Shown here: positions 15,601 to 25,963 of the stretch, in pieces | Position numbering within the stretch: the first letter of the stretch is position 1 | Layout of the letters: the number at the start of each line of letters is the position of its first letter | Source: Amia ocellicauda | Taxonomy: Eukaryota > Chordata > Actinopteri > Amiiformes > Amiidae | Assembly: GCF_036373705.1 (NCBI RefSeq) | Contig: NC_089869.1 | Coordinates: forward strand, 9,423,176-9,487,175 | Length of the DNA stretch: 64,000 nucleotides | Reading direction: 5' to 3' | Notes under the pieces: model-generated | Told to the model about the DNA's origin: nothing | Database searches by the model: none | Seen by the model: the letters and a program-made list of their open reading frames with translations, nothing else | Program-made: the position numbers and the translations under genes

Positions 15601-17905
15601 GATGTTCTCCCGCAGGGCTCCCACACAGCCGGCGAAGCCCAGGATGAAGGTGACTGTGCCCACGACCAGGACCACCCACACTGGGTCAAAGCCATGCATC
15701 CTGGTCACCTGGGTCAGGTCCAGCAGCACCCCCTAGAGAGACAGATGTAATGTCCAGTTTTGAATTGAATTGAAATTGAAATTGAAATTGAATTGACAAA
15801 ATTGAAAATTGAATTGACGGATACCTCTAGAGTACATGTCAATAATGGTAATATCTAAACGCATGAATATACGCATCTCTGGGCTCTCCATTCCGAGCTC
15901 ATTTGTCAATTTGAGCTAAACCACAGGAACAAAACATACATTGATCAGTATAATGTGTTTTTTGTTTACTTCCAATTTCTGGTACATGAATAAAATGGCT
16001 TGAAGCTGTTGCAATCCTTTTGTTTCCTAATGTGCAATTCAAGGGAAAACCCTCTCAAGGCCTTGTACAGGGGGAAAAATCCAATTAATGTTGTACAAAA
16101 TATAATACAAAGGAAAGATAATACACTCCACACAGTAATCAATTCCAGCAGCAGTGGCGGCCTCCCAGGGCACAGAAATCCACATTGTAATAAGAGTGAA
16201 GGGTCCTCAAGTCCAGTACAGAATTGGACTGTCTCTTATATGGCAGCAAGTTGCCATACATTGTTTTGTGTCAAAGTCAGGTATAAAACATAAAATAGTA
16301 AAAAAAAAAAAAAAAATAATAATAATAATAATAATACATAAAAATAAATTATTGATGACCAAAACCAAGGAAGGCAACTCTCCAAAAGGGTCAATATGTA
16401 CAACCATTGCTTTTATTAACATGTAATGTATATATTAATTGCTTTTATCGTGCGTGAGAGTTGAATTATATGCATGTACTAGAAGTAATGCTCCTTATCA
16501 TGTGAGCATTTGTAATTGCCAAGTTTAACTGAAACAAGACCTTGGGCACCAAGCAGCTCTTACATCCTGGGTGCAGATAAGAGTTTATAGTTTAAGATAT
16601 AAAACAATTTGATATCAGTGTAGTGGAATTTCTCCACACTGACTCCCCATATAAAACAAACTTTATAACTGGTTGTGAATTAATTAGAAAATGAAGCTGA
16701 TCGACTGAAATTTGTCCCGAGAATTATAACACTCAGGTCAGGTCAGTTAGGTGAAACAAGGGCTTATTTGTCACCTTTTCCATGATTGTTCAGTCAAAAC
16801 CAATTTTGTTAAGTGGCTGAATTAACAAAAAAACGTAATTGGTTTTCTTCATTTACCTTCTCGCTCCATGCCCAGAAGCCGATGGCAATAAACGCTGCGC
16901 CTGCAAGCTGCAGAGAAAGCACAGAAAAGTCAGTTTGCTGTCCCAGTGGTGAGGGAGCTGCACTACCGTTAGGGGGAGGAGGTTACTTTTTAGCTCCACT
17001 GTGTTCATTATCTTTAAAGCAGGTCCAGACAAACTAAAGTAACAAACAACAAGTGTATGAACTTCTACACAGAGCTGGTCACCACAGGGTGGTGTTGGGG
17101 GTTAAGCACAGCCCAAATCCTCATTTGACACACTTTCTACATTTCCTGTTGACAGGCAGAGGAGCCAAAAGGGAAACGATATCTACCACATATTCTGTTG
17201 CACCCTACAGGAAGAACACAGTTAGCACCACTATGGAGAATAATCTGAAAACCAGTTGGTAAAATACAAACTGGATTGTGTTTTTTTTTGTATTTACTTT
17301 ACTAACAATCAATAAAGCATTTGGAGTCAGTGTTATCCAGACTATGCAAATAAACACATTGAAGGGTCAAATGGAGTGTAGGATACAAGTGAAAGCACAA
17401 GGCAGTCAGAGTCAGGAAGCAGTGTGCATTTGTCAAGTACAATTTGCCAAGATATTCAGGTGTGGATTAACTCACAGTACGTTCCCTTTCATCTGTGATT
17501 ATGCAATAAATCGCCAAATAAAGGAAAAGTGGTGCAAGACCAGAGCATGTCAAATATTTTCAATTTTTTTTTTTTTGACAACTTCCACAAGAGAAGTGGA
17601 AAATTTGAGAAGTCAATTGCAAAACCAAAAATATACTGGATTCGCATGAAGCTGTAAGTGACACAAACAAAGTCAAATTCATGTTCCAAGAAACTCAGGC
17701 TTGATTAAATTCTCTTGGTGTGAAACCAAACAAACCCAAATTATATTTTCTAGGAAGTTATTTTTACAGTGACAAGGACTTTGTTCTCTCGGGAAGATGG
17801 AAAACGGTCAATCTCAACACTTACCCAGAAGATTATATTGTAGCTGAACATCAGGTACTTATAGCAGCAGCTAACCTCCGTATTCTCATAGCGATAATAT
17901 TGCAT
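9636..17905 (-). CDS. tspan14: Tetraspanin-14 (TspanC8), 269 aa
   Basis: Eight coding exons on the minus strand: 17905-17825, 16907-16857, 15732-15586, 11889-11719, 11037-10912, 10422-10375, 10083-9970 and 9707-9636. Together they give 810 nt in frame. The protein starts MQYYRYENTEVSCCYKYLMF, has four transmembrane segments, GCVGALREN after TM2, and a large extracellular loop with CCG, YFNC, RCGVPFSCC, NTQCGY and KGC. That is eight loop cysteines, so it belongs to the TspanC8 group whose members bind ADAM10 and guide its exit from the ER and its substrate choice. NCT in the loop is a possible glycosylation site. Length equals human TSPAN14 (270) within one residue. The C-terminal cytoplasmic tail ends EAVRSSYSY, unlike the tail I recall for the human protein. 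Expression is probably driven from the GC-richer region above 20,030. Confidence 0.96.
11890..15585. other. tspan14 intron 3 (3.7 kb)
   Basis: Large AT-rich intron between the third and fourth coding exons. It contains the small hAT remnant at 13402-13711, a 70-bp segment at about 13285-13348 that recurs near 21667, and a poly-A tract near 15090-15112. No further exon was found. Confidence 0.6.
13402..13711. mobile_element. Small hAT-type non-autonomous element (310 bp)
   Basis: Flanked by a perfect 8-bp direct repeat, CATTAAAA, at 13394-13401 and 13712-13719, the target-site length expected for hAT. The right end read inwards is CAGGGGTCCCTAAGTGCGGC. The left end is a decayed version (AAAGGGTTCCCAATG). 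Internally it contains the GGGGCCGCA / GGGCCGCAC words common to such elements. There is no coding capacity. Family name not determined. Confidence 0.65.
15752..15820. repeat. AATTGA-type simple repeat
   Basis: Imperfect tandem array of TTGAATTGAAATTGAAATTG units in tspan14 intron 2, just upstream (gene orientation) of the third coding exon. Confidence 0.7.
16302..16336. repeat. Poly-A followed by (TAA)n
   Basis: A run of about 16 A followed by AAT/TAA repeats inside tspan14 intron 2. It is typical of a microsatellite grown from a retroposed A-tail, though no SINE body was recognised. Confidence 0.7.
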
Positions 17906-20030
17906 TGTGCTCCTATTTACTCTGCAGAAAGAGAGAAAGGGAGTAGGTATTACATCCCTAAAACAATGTGTTGGAATAAGAGGGTACATCCAGATTTCAC
18001 CCTCAACTTTTACGCTTCAATATTAAACATTTTTAACACTTTTCACAAAGGGGTGTGTGGGTGGTATTGTAAATGGAAAATTATTTAATCACAATTTACA
18101 TCAACACTCCCCAATGGGTAAAATCTCACATCACTGAATAATTCGCTTTAGATGGACATTTTTAACACTTTACACAGCCATCAATAATGCATCTGTTGAA
18201 GGCCTTCAGAGGAGTAAACTGTGCTTTACTCGTGCATCCCTCACAATACTAAATATACACAGATTGTGTGAGAGTCGGTTTCACTCCTGTCTTTGAACAG
18301 CATTTTTTACCTAAAGGGGAAAAAATGTGTACCAGATTGATTCAGACATTCAGAAAGGAAATGTAGGCTAGAATATCACAGAATAAAGTGCATCATCCTT
18401 GCAGGCAACTCTGATGACTAAAGGGAATGGTGTATCATGACAAACCACCAAGCACCAATTAGGGGTTACTAAAAATCTAACCCATGACCCATGGAGGTGA
18501 GGTATCATTAGTCAGAGAGCTCAACAGTCACGCCTCACTTCTTCAGATCCAGGTTGGAAGATCAATGTTAGATGCCCATGTTCACACCTAGGATTCTACA
18601 CTTGAGGTAACAATTTTGGGGAAGAAGAATACAATATTTAAGACTTATTTGCTTTCAGTACGGTTGTTGAAAGAAAGTTCATATGCTAATGCCACCATAT
18701 TTCATGGCAACGCCCTCGCTAAAACCACTGTTTAGGTCTTTATCTCAGCCTGGGGATCTCTACTCTATGAAAGTGGCCAACAGATGACACCCTCAACTTG
18801 CGGAAACAAGGCAGGGTTAATGGATACCCACTGCAAACACTGTGTCATGTAGACTCTGAGCTTCTGTGTTGGTTTAGGCCAGCACCATGCAACCACAGCG
18901 CAGCTTTGGCCATCATCAAGGACAACTTAAATTAAAGGCTAAAATAGAAAATTCAGAATATACAGAACAGAAAAGTCAAATATATGTACACAATGCTGCT
19001 GCAACTTGGATTTTAATTCCTTATTTGTTCTCTAATGCGGTTACAAATACATAAAGACATTTGAGAATAAATAAATTAACAACCCCACCAACAACAGACA
19101 AGCCATGGAAGCAAACCGTCACTACTATTTTTGGTCTGTCATTAGCAGTATCGGCAGCAGTAGTAGCACAGCTGGTAGTTGCCGTTTTCACAATATTTTC
19201 TCGGATCAGCAGGCTTTTGTATGCCGAATTTGTACAGCTAGCTTTGCGCAAGCTAAACTGACATTTCCCCAAGACAAGGGACTGTATCAACATTTACTCT
19301 ATCTATTAATATGTAACTTATTACATTTCTGTAGCAAACTCGTGGCTGCCTTGCATCCATTGCTAATCATTCCAATTCTAATCATTAGAACCCCGATAAT
19401 CACTTCAGACTGGAGACAATTAAGCAATTACATATGCAAATGATTCGAATACAGAAGTCGGGAGTGCGTTGCTGTATTTCAAACAAATAAACCAGCCCCC
19501 TCCACCCCTGTCCCAACGCAGGAGCGCCGTTTGTTACTGGTTAACTATAGGGCGAAGCGGTGAAGTTTGTTTCTTTGTTTCTTCCTGAAGTTCAGTGCAT
19601 CTTTAATGCCTCTCCCCTCGGCGATCCACTACTCGATGCAAGCGCAACTATCTTGAGATAAAGCACATTTGCAATTGCAACACATCGAGAGAGAACCCCG
19701 GAAACGTGCAACTTCTATCTTTTAACACAAAACGTCACCCGAACGGTAGAAAATGCTGATTTTTCACTTTTAACAGTATGCCAAGCTGCAGACCCTGCCA
19801 CCGAGATGAGCTGGATGTGAACCCCAGTGGTGTGTGGGTGTTGGGGTTGTGTTTTGTACATACGGAGCTCCGCTAGCGCTTTCCTTTCACCCACACCGAG
19901 CAACACCACTTTAGAAACGCGGCAAATATAAATACATACAGATAAAGAACAAAACGGGAAAGTAAACGAATATTGTATTATTCACATACATGTATTTCAA
20001 GTCTAACAACCGAACAACGTTGTTACTCAC
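17906..20030. other. tspan14 5' UTR acceptor and intron 1
   Basis: Immediately above the start codon there is a good minus-strand splice acceptor (polypyrimidine, then CTGCAG) near 17922-17927, so about 17 nt of 5' UTR lie in the coding exon. The remaining 2.1 kb read as intron. No coding exon was found. Confidence 0.55.
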
Positions 20031-20330
20031 CGCTTTTTTGTTTTCAGCTTAGACAACGCGAGTTTACAAAAGTCTTCTGGCAAATCTCCTCGGACACGCT
20101 TCCTTTCGAAACCACGCCCTGTTGGACGCACGTCAATGGGTTCGTGCTGCGCAGATGCCTGCCTCCACCAATGGGATCGGAGGGATTGTGCAGATCTGCG
20201 CAGAACTGCGGGGATGTGCGCTACAAGAACGCAACCAAAACTAAATCCAAACACTCGCGTTAACTCGCCTTCACTCCGATTACAATGGGAAATGGGATCA
20301 CTCCCTTTGGACATTGCACTTCAGCGAGGT
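20031..20330 (-). promoter_or_regulatory. tspan14: Predicted tspan14 non-coding exon 1 and promoter
   Basis: On the minus strand a consensus donor GTGAGTAAC begins at 20030, directly below a more GC-rich stretch, which fits the 3' end of a non-coding first exon. Minus-strand CCAAT-box words (ATTGG) and the repeat cluster at 20168-20630 lie upstream. The start site itself cannot be placed from the sequence. Confidence 0.45.
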
Positions 20331-20630
20331 ATAATAGCGCACAAACGCGACTTTTTCATTAAAAAAAAAAAAAAAAAACAATGCATTTTAATAAACTACA
20401 CCACGGTTCTCATGGACAGTGTGCGTTGGGTCTATTCTTGTATACTCGAAGCACTCCCTGCTGTTGTTTAAAACCAATTTTGCGTAATAAGTTGGAAAGA
20501 AAAGTGCTTATTTGGTCGCGGTCTTGCGGCGCAGATCTGCAGAATTCCTCCGATCCCATTGGCGGAGCAGTGCAGATCTGCGCAGAACGTCGGGAATCTG
20601 CGGCACACGAAGGCGACCCTTGCTGCTTTG
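20168..20630. repeat. Inverted and direct repeat cluster at the tspan14 5' end
   Basis: CCAATGGGATCGGAGG at 20168-20183 recurs as an exact reverse complement at 20547-20562. The match continues outward with few mismatches through GCAGATCTGC (20190-20199 versus 20531-20540). A third GCAGATCTGC at 20572-20581 begins a direct copy of about 50 bp (20188-20236 versus 20570-20618, both starting GTGCAGATCTGCGCAGAAC). The core is itself palindromic. A 19-base poly-A tract lies inside (20361-20379). Confidence 0.85.
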
Positions 20631-20699
20631 TGTGTGGAGAGACTGTCCGTTGAAATGGACGGGACTGGTTGGGACGGAGAGATTCAGTTGCGTCCCTGT

Positions 20700-22180
20700 G
20701 GGCATCATTACATGATTTTAAAAAGTGATCAAAATATAATTCGTAATGGAGGCTCTAGTCATAGAAATGGGGAACCTGCTAGAATCATTAGAAATGCCTC
20801 GCCTTTAAAAAGTGAACCGACCAATTCAGCTTATTTCGTTTAGTCCTGGGACTCAAGGTGAATAGTGATTGATTGCATGTATTCTACTGTCGCCTATCTG
20901 GGGAGATGGACGAAAATCTAATTTGAAAGTAATCAATATTAATTTCCTTTTAATTAATATGTAGGTCATATCATAGGAGCTAACAGACAATCATTATATA
21001 TTCTTCTTCTTCTATTGCCCATGTGGTATAATTCCACTCTCCAAACTCTGTGACTTGTAGTTAACTTCTACAGATAACGTCAAATCTTATCAGCCGTCTG
21101 ATTTGTCCATCTCCTTCACGCAGGCTAGAGAGATAACTGAATGTTATCCGAACCAGGCAATGGAAAGTCTATGAATTTATGTCCATGGCACTGGAGATAG
21201 TAAGTCCACGTGTACAGAACGTCTGAAGACAGGCGGAAATTATTCTCTCCCCGTCTCTTAGCACATTCCCCAGTCGCCCAACTTGAATTTGACCCACACG
21301 GTTATTATTTATATTGTATATTATAAGTGAGGAGTGTAGTAGGCCAAAGCCACAGTCAAAATTCAGTGCAATTGAAAACATCCAGGCATTGTCACAAGCT
21401 GCCTTGTTTTTCCTCAGTGGGCAGGTCACAGATTTCCACATGGGAAAAGGTCCAAACATTTTTTTTCCTTCCCCTGTTTGGTGGGGGATAAAACCAAAAA
21501 CAACACTGGATGTTTATTCTGGCTTGGGTGCAATTCAAAAAAATATATGAAATGCTTTCACCGATTCTATAATACATCTTTCCTGTTTAGCTTAAACCCC
21601 ATCTACTGCACAGGATGTATAAGTCTTTATCGGTCTATTGAAAGCATTGATTGTTAACTTTGAGTTTGAAAATACTATTTTATTGTATTTAGTATTTTGC
21701 ATTAACATAAAAAAAAACAATTCAATTTTTTAATACTTATGATTAAAATCTTTAAAAATCAATTCTTAAAATCACTTAAAATTTTTAAAATCTTTGTGAT
21801 TTTAACAAAAACAAAACAATTAACTTCAAAATAAACGTGCCCAAAACAACAAAACAAATGTGGTTAATGCAAAACTGCTCACCAACATAAAAGTCAAATA
21901 CATTGAAAATAACTGAAAATGCATTGGACAAAATAAAGAAACAATTAAAAAGGTAAAAATAAAAAACAAACAAAAAAGGTCCAATGCATTTAAAATTAAA
22001 TCCAAGACGGACAATGTATTTGACAAAAGAATATAACAAAACTAAACCAAAAAACCCCTAAAACAATTAGTGGTTTAAAAGCAACTAAATCTTTAAAAAC
22101 ATTTAAGATTCATTTTTAAAATCTTTTTAAAAAACAATCATCCATAAAATCTTTAAAAGATCTTGGACTCGGGCTCCAGC
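20700..22180. other. AT-rich intergenic DNA upstream of tspan14
   Basis: No gene seen. 21660-21745 resembles 13285-13348. From about 21740 to 22165 the sequence is very AT-rich, with many imperfect copies of AAAATCTTTAAAA, directly beyond the 3' end of the LINE fragment. Confidence 0.5.
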
Positions 22181-22184
22181 AGGG

Positions 22185-23925
22185 GGAACTGACCGTCCCC
22201 GGAGGTGGGTCCCATCACGGGATCCTGAGCTCCCCCAGATCTTGTATGTGCCAGTTCTTATAGGCTTCCTCCTTGCCCCTCTGATGGACCTCCAGATTGA
22301 CGTAGTCCCTTACGAACACCATGCCCCTCCGCGCGATGACAATCGGGTCCAGCTCCTGCTTGTTGAATAGACAGATGTTCCGTCCCTCCCACAGTGCCTG
22401 CTTCACTGCGCAGACGACACGCCACCAGCACCTCAGGGTGGATGATGATATTCCCCTGGCCGGACCGTACAGGATCTGCTGGGCGGTCGCCCGCGCAGGA
22501 ACGGCAAACCTGTGGAGGAACGGAGAAAACAGGAGCCAGACCCTGTGGGCGGAGGGGCACTCACTAAAGATGTGAGCCTCCGTCTCCTTCCCCAGGCAAC
22601 CCTTATAGGGGCAGGTGTCATAAGGAGCTATGCCCCTTCTGTGCATGAACACTCGGGTGGGGAGACACCGACTCACAGCCATCCAGGAGACATCTTTCTG
22701 CGTATTCGTGAGGCAAACGTGCGTAGCGTTAGCCCAGATAAACCGGCAGGTTTCGGGAGGGAAATCTACTATCCGGCTGGTCTCCTGGGTAGATCTCATC
22801 TGGCTACAGATGGTCTTATAATCCCAGGAGGCCAGCACGACTTTATGGAGGCCTACTTCGAGCGCAAAGGCTCGGAGCGCCCTGTAGAACGGCGGGGGAT
22901 CCCACGAGTGCGGCCTGGTGTTATCCATGGCGCAGAGGCCGAATGGTCTCAGGCTGCTGGCAAAATAAAAGCGGTTCATGAAACTCACTTTCTTGCCAGC
23001 AGCCTGGATGTTCTTGACCACATAGGCCAGCCCCTGCGCCTTTATCAGCCGCACAACGTCCGGGACCCCCCTGCCTCCATCCAGGGTACCCTTCACCATC
23101 TGCACTCTTTTCAGCCTCTCCATTTTGCTCCCCCAGACAAACCGAAATACAATTCAGGTCACTAATTTTGCGATGACCTTGTCTGGGGGGAAGATCATTC
23201 CTACGTAGAGGAGTATCGGGAAGAGGATGGCCTTTACGACCAACACCTTACCAGCCATCGTCAAGGTCCTTGTGCTCCAGCCGTGGATCTTCCTTTGGAC
23301 CTTCGCTATGGCCTCCTCCCAGCTCCGGGTGCCCGTGTTGGTCCCGTCGATCGTGATCCCCAGAACCTTGATAGACGGCTTCACAGGGAACACGGTCGCC
23401 GGACCCCCGACCTGACCGGAAATGGTTCGGTCAGGTGGCGGTTCACAAGGACCCTGCTGCTTAGGCCGCTGTAGATGATCTTAACCCACTTCCTCAGGCC
23501 AAGAGCGAGACCCATCCTCTCCATGACGAGCTGCAGGTATTCGTGGCCCACTCTGTCGAAGGCTTTCTCCTGGTCCAAGCTGATTAGGACCAGGGGAAGC
23601 CCTCTCTCGTTCGAGTAGGCCACGACATCCCTGAGCAGCATGGCGTTGTCGGCCGCCGATCTCCCCCGGGCACCACAGACCTGGTCGGGACCCACGACTT
23701 GAGGGAGTGGCCGCTGCAGCCGGAGCGTCAGTGCTTTGGCCAGTATCTTGTAGTCGGTGCACAGGAGGCTGACTGGCCGCCAGTTCCTCAGATCTTTTTG
23801 GTCTCCCTTCTTGTGAAGAAGGGAGAGGATACTCTTCTTCATAGAAGGGGCCAATCTGCCCTCTCTGTACATCGACCCCAAGACCTGGGCCAGATCTTCT
23901 TTAAACAAGCAACTTTTTGAACATA
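22185..23925 (-). mobile_element. Truncated Tx1/L1-type LINE fragment
   Basis: The minus strand encodes pieces of a non-LTR reverse transcriptase. 23381-23941 holds RT blocks with KSILSLLHKKGD, NWRPVSLLCTDYKILAKAL, GPDQVCG and the catalytic-block motif ISLDQEKAFDRV, ending at PVRSGVR. 23154-23393 holds the post-catalytic region (IKVLGITIDG, AGKVLVVKAILFPILLYVG). 22215-23123 holds the C-terminal domain with a Cys/His cluster (YDTCPYKGCLG, AHIFSEC) of the RT zinc-binding type. The block that should contain the YxDD catalytic motif is missing between the first two pieces, and the frames are broken. 5' end truncated, as usual for LINE insertions. Confidence 0.9.
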
Positions 23926-23949
23926 TTGAACATGAGTACAAGTTCTTGT

Positions 23950-25963
23950 TTCACCCCTGAAAGTGACTCAAGGGATGGGACAACTCCTTCACCTCAGGCG
24001 ATTCGGGGAGCAACGAACAGTGAGGTCAGTGAGGGCATGGAAAGAAAAGCACTCTGGGAAGGAAGGGCGTAACATCCTGTATGATCACCTAGGGAGGCGG
24101 TTCAGTCAAGTTAGGAGTCATCTTATCCATAAAACTCACACGTGAACAGCTTTTCTTGCTGCCTATTTGATGGCCTTCACCACGTAATGAAAAACACTGT
24201 AGCTGCCACCCTATCCTTCCTTAATTGGCTTCTCGTTTTCAAGTCCTGGTAGACAGCAGGTGTCAACACCACACTTCCATAACCAGCTTGATTAGCAGAC
24301 CTCCATAGTTAATTACCCTCTCAACAAGAGCACTCCTGCAGACAGATGCTAACCAGGCTCAGATTCATTAGGCTCTCCTGAATAACACACACAAGCGCAC
24401 ACACATCTAAATTAACCAAACATAGCTCAGAACGGCCTACGCGCTGGCCGATGTCGTCGTTAACGTGCGCGGATTTAAGGGCCGCTTTTAATCGCCTCCT
24501 GGATATGATTTACAGATTCAGCGCAGCCCCCTCGGGCGACGGATTCAGAACCGAACACTCTATAGAACATATGGTACTGGAGCCATTTTTAATTGGCTGA
24601 CGTTCATCCTTAAATGATCCCTGCATTCCGGAGTAAGAAAAGAAACATGCCAAGAAACATTTGCGCTCTGAAAAGCCTGAATAATTACACAGATATCCAA
24701 GTCTATTTTTAACCCCTTCAAAGACTATGAAGAGTGTAATACGATATGATTTGGATGCCGATTAAAATCAGTGTAATTAAAACGATAAATTACACCCATC
24801 ACCTTTGAAGCAGAACTTAATATGAGGAAAAAAAAGGGCCTTATAAATTATCTGGTGTGTAGATATCTATACAATTCATGGGCTTCCAAATAGCTAATCT
24901 AGAAAAACAGTTTGTTCAGTTGTATCTGGGCTGTTATTGACTTTGATCCCACTTCCTTTGAGGGGAGGCACGCAATTGGCCAAAAGTACAGGGACTGGGC
25001 GGAGCTTGAAGTTAGCCAGGCTTTCCTGCGGCTTGCCTAGGAACAGCTGCTTATCAGCTGTGACTTATCATGGCCTGCCAGCCCACAGTGTTATCAGTGA
25101 GAGAGTTGCGTCAGTTCTCTTCACAGTGCTGGAGCCGTTTTTGCGTGGTCTCGTCATATGAAAAGATCTCATCTCTACACCTCTGCACGGATAAACCCTG
25201 AACTTTTACAGTGTACGAAAACTGCATGTTCATGATGTTCTGACGGTGGAGCTGCGGCTGGTTAGTTATCACTGTGCTGTGTCCTTAATAAAGGTTTAAT
25301 GAGACCCAATTGAAGAAACGCTCCTGGTCTCTTTCTTGCACTGAGCCGAGTGGGAAATTAGCTTAAGTGGGACTTTGTCGGTGGTGCAAAAGGGGGGAAT
25401 ATGCAGATTGGCCATAATGAAGAGCAAATGTGGCATTCATGAAAATGCCATTCAGCCCGGAGAGACATTTTTCAGCCCTAATATCGTAGAGACAAAATAA
25501 TAATAATCACTTTAATGAAATTAGGGCACATTAACATACTCGGATAAAAAACGTATAATAAAAAAACGATTTATTATACAGAGCAAGTGACGAGTCCCAT
25601 TGCGGTGTAATTTAGAAGTCATTACTCACACCCTGTGCGAGATTCATTAAGGGCTGTTAATTATCACAGTTCACAATGAAGCGCAGGTATGTGTCTGTGT
25701 GGCGTCCACTTATACTATCATACAGTAGCCACACGCGAGATCAGATACCAACCAGAGCAACGCCAGTCTTTCAGCATTAAAATACATGAAACACTGAAGG
25801 CATCTTCCTGTAAAAAGGACAATTAAAGCCCAATTGTCTTCAATACCAATCTCCTGTTAAAACAGACATCAGAATCTGTAACATTGGGGACTGTCCATCT
25901 GTATGCTTCGGTGTGGGCAGTACTCTTGTGTGAGAAGCAAGAACACACACACGGTTTCCCTGT
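23950..25963. other. Intergenic DNA between the LINE and bms1 3' end
   Basis: About 2 kb with no convincing ORF. The part next to 25963 is expected to be bms1 3' UTR. There are several homeodomain-core TAATTA words (for example near 24311) and balanced base composition, but nothing that can be named. Confidence 0.45.

Noticed and set aside
22512-23165. 217-codon plus-strand open frame
   Set aside because: Antisense of the LINE C-terminal region, which has clear protein similarity on the minus strand.
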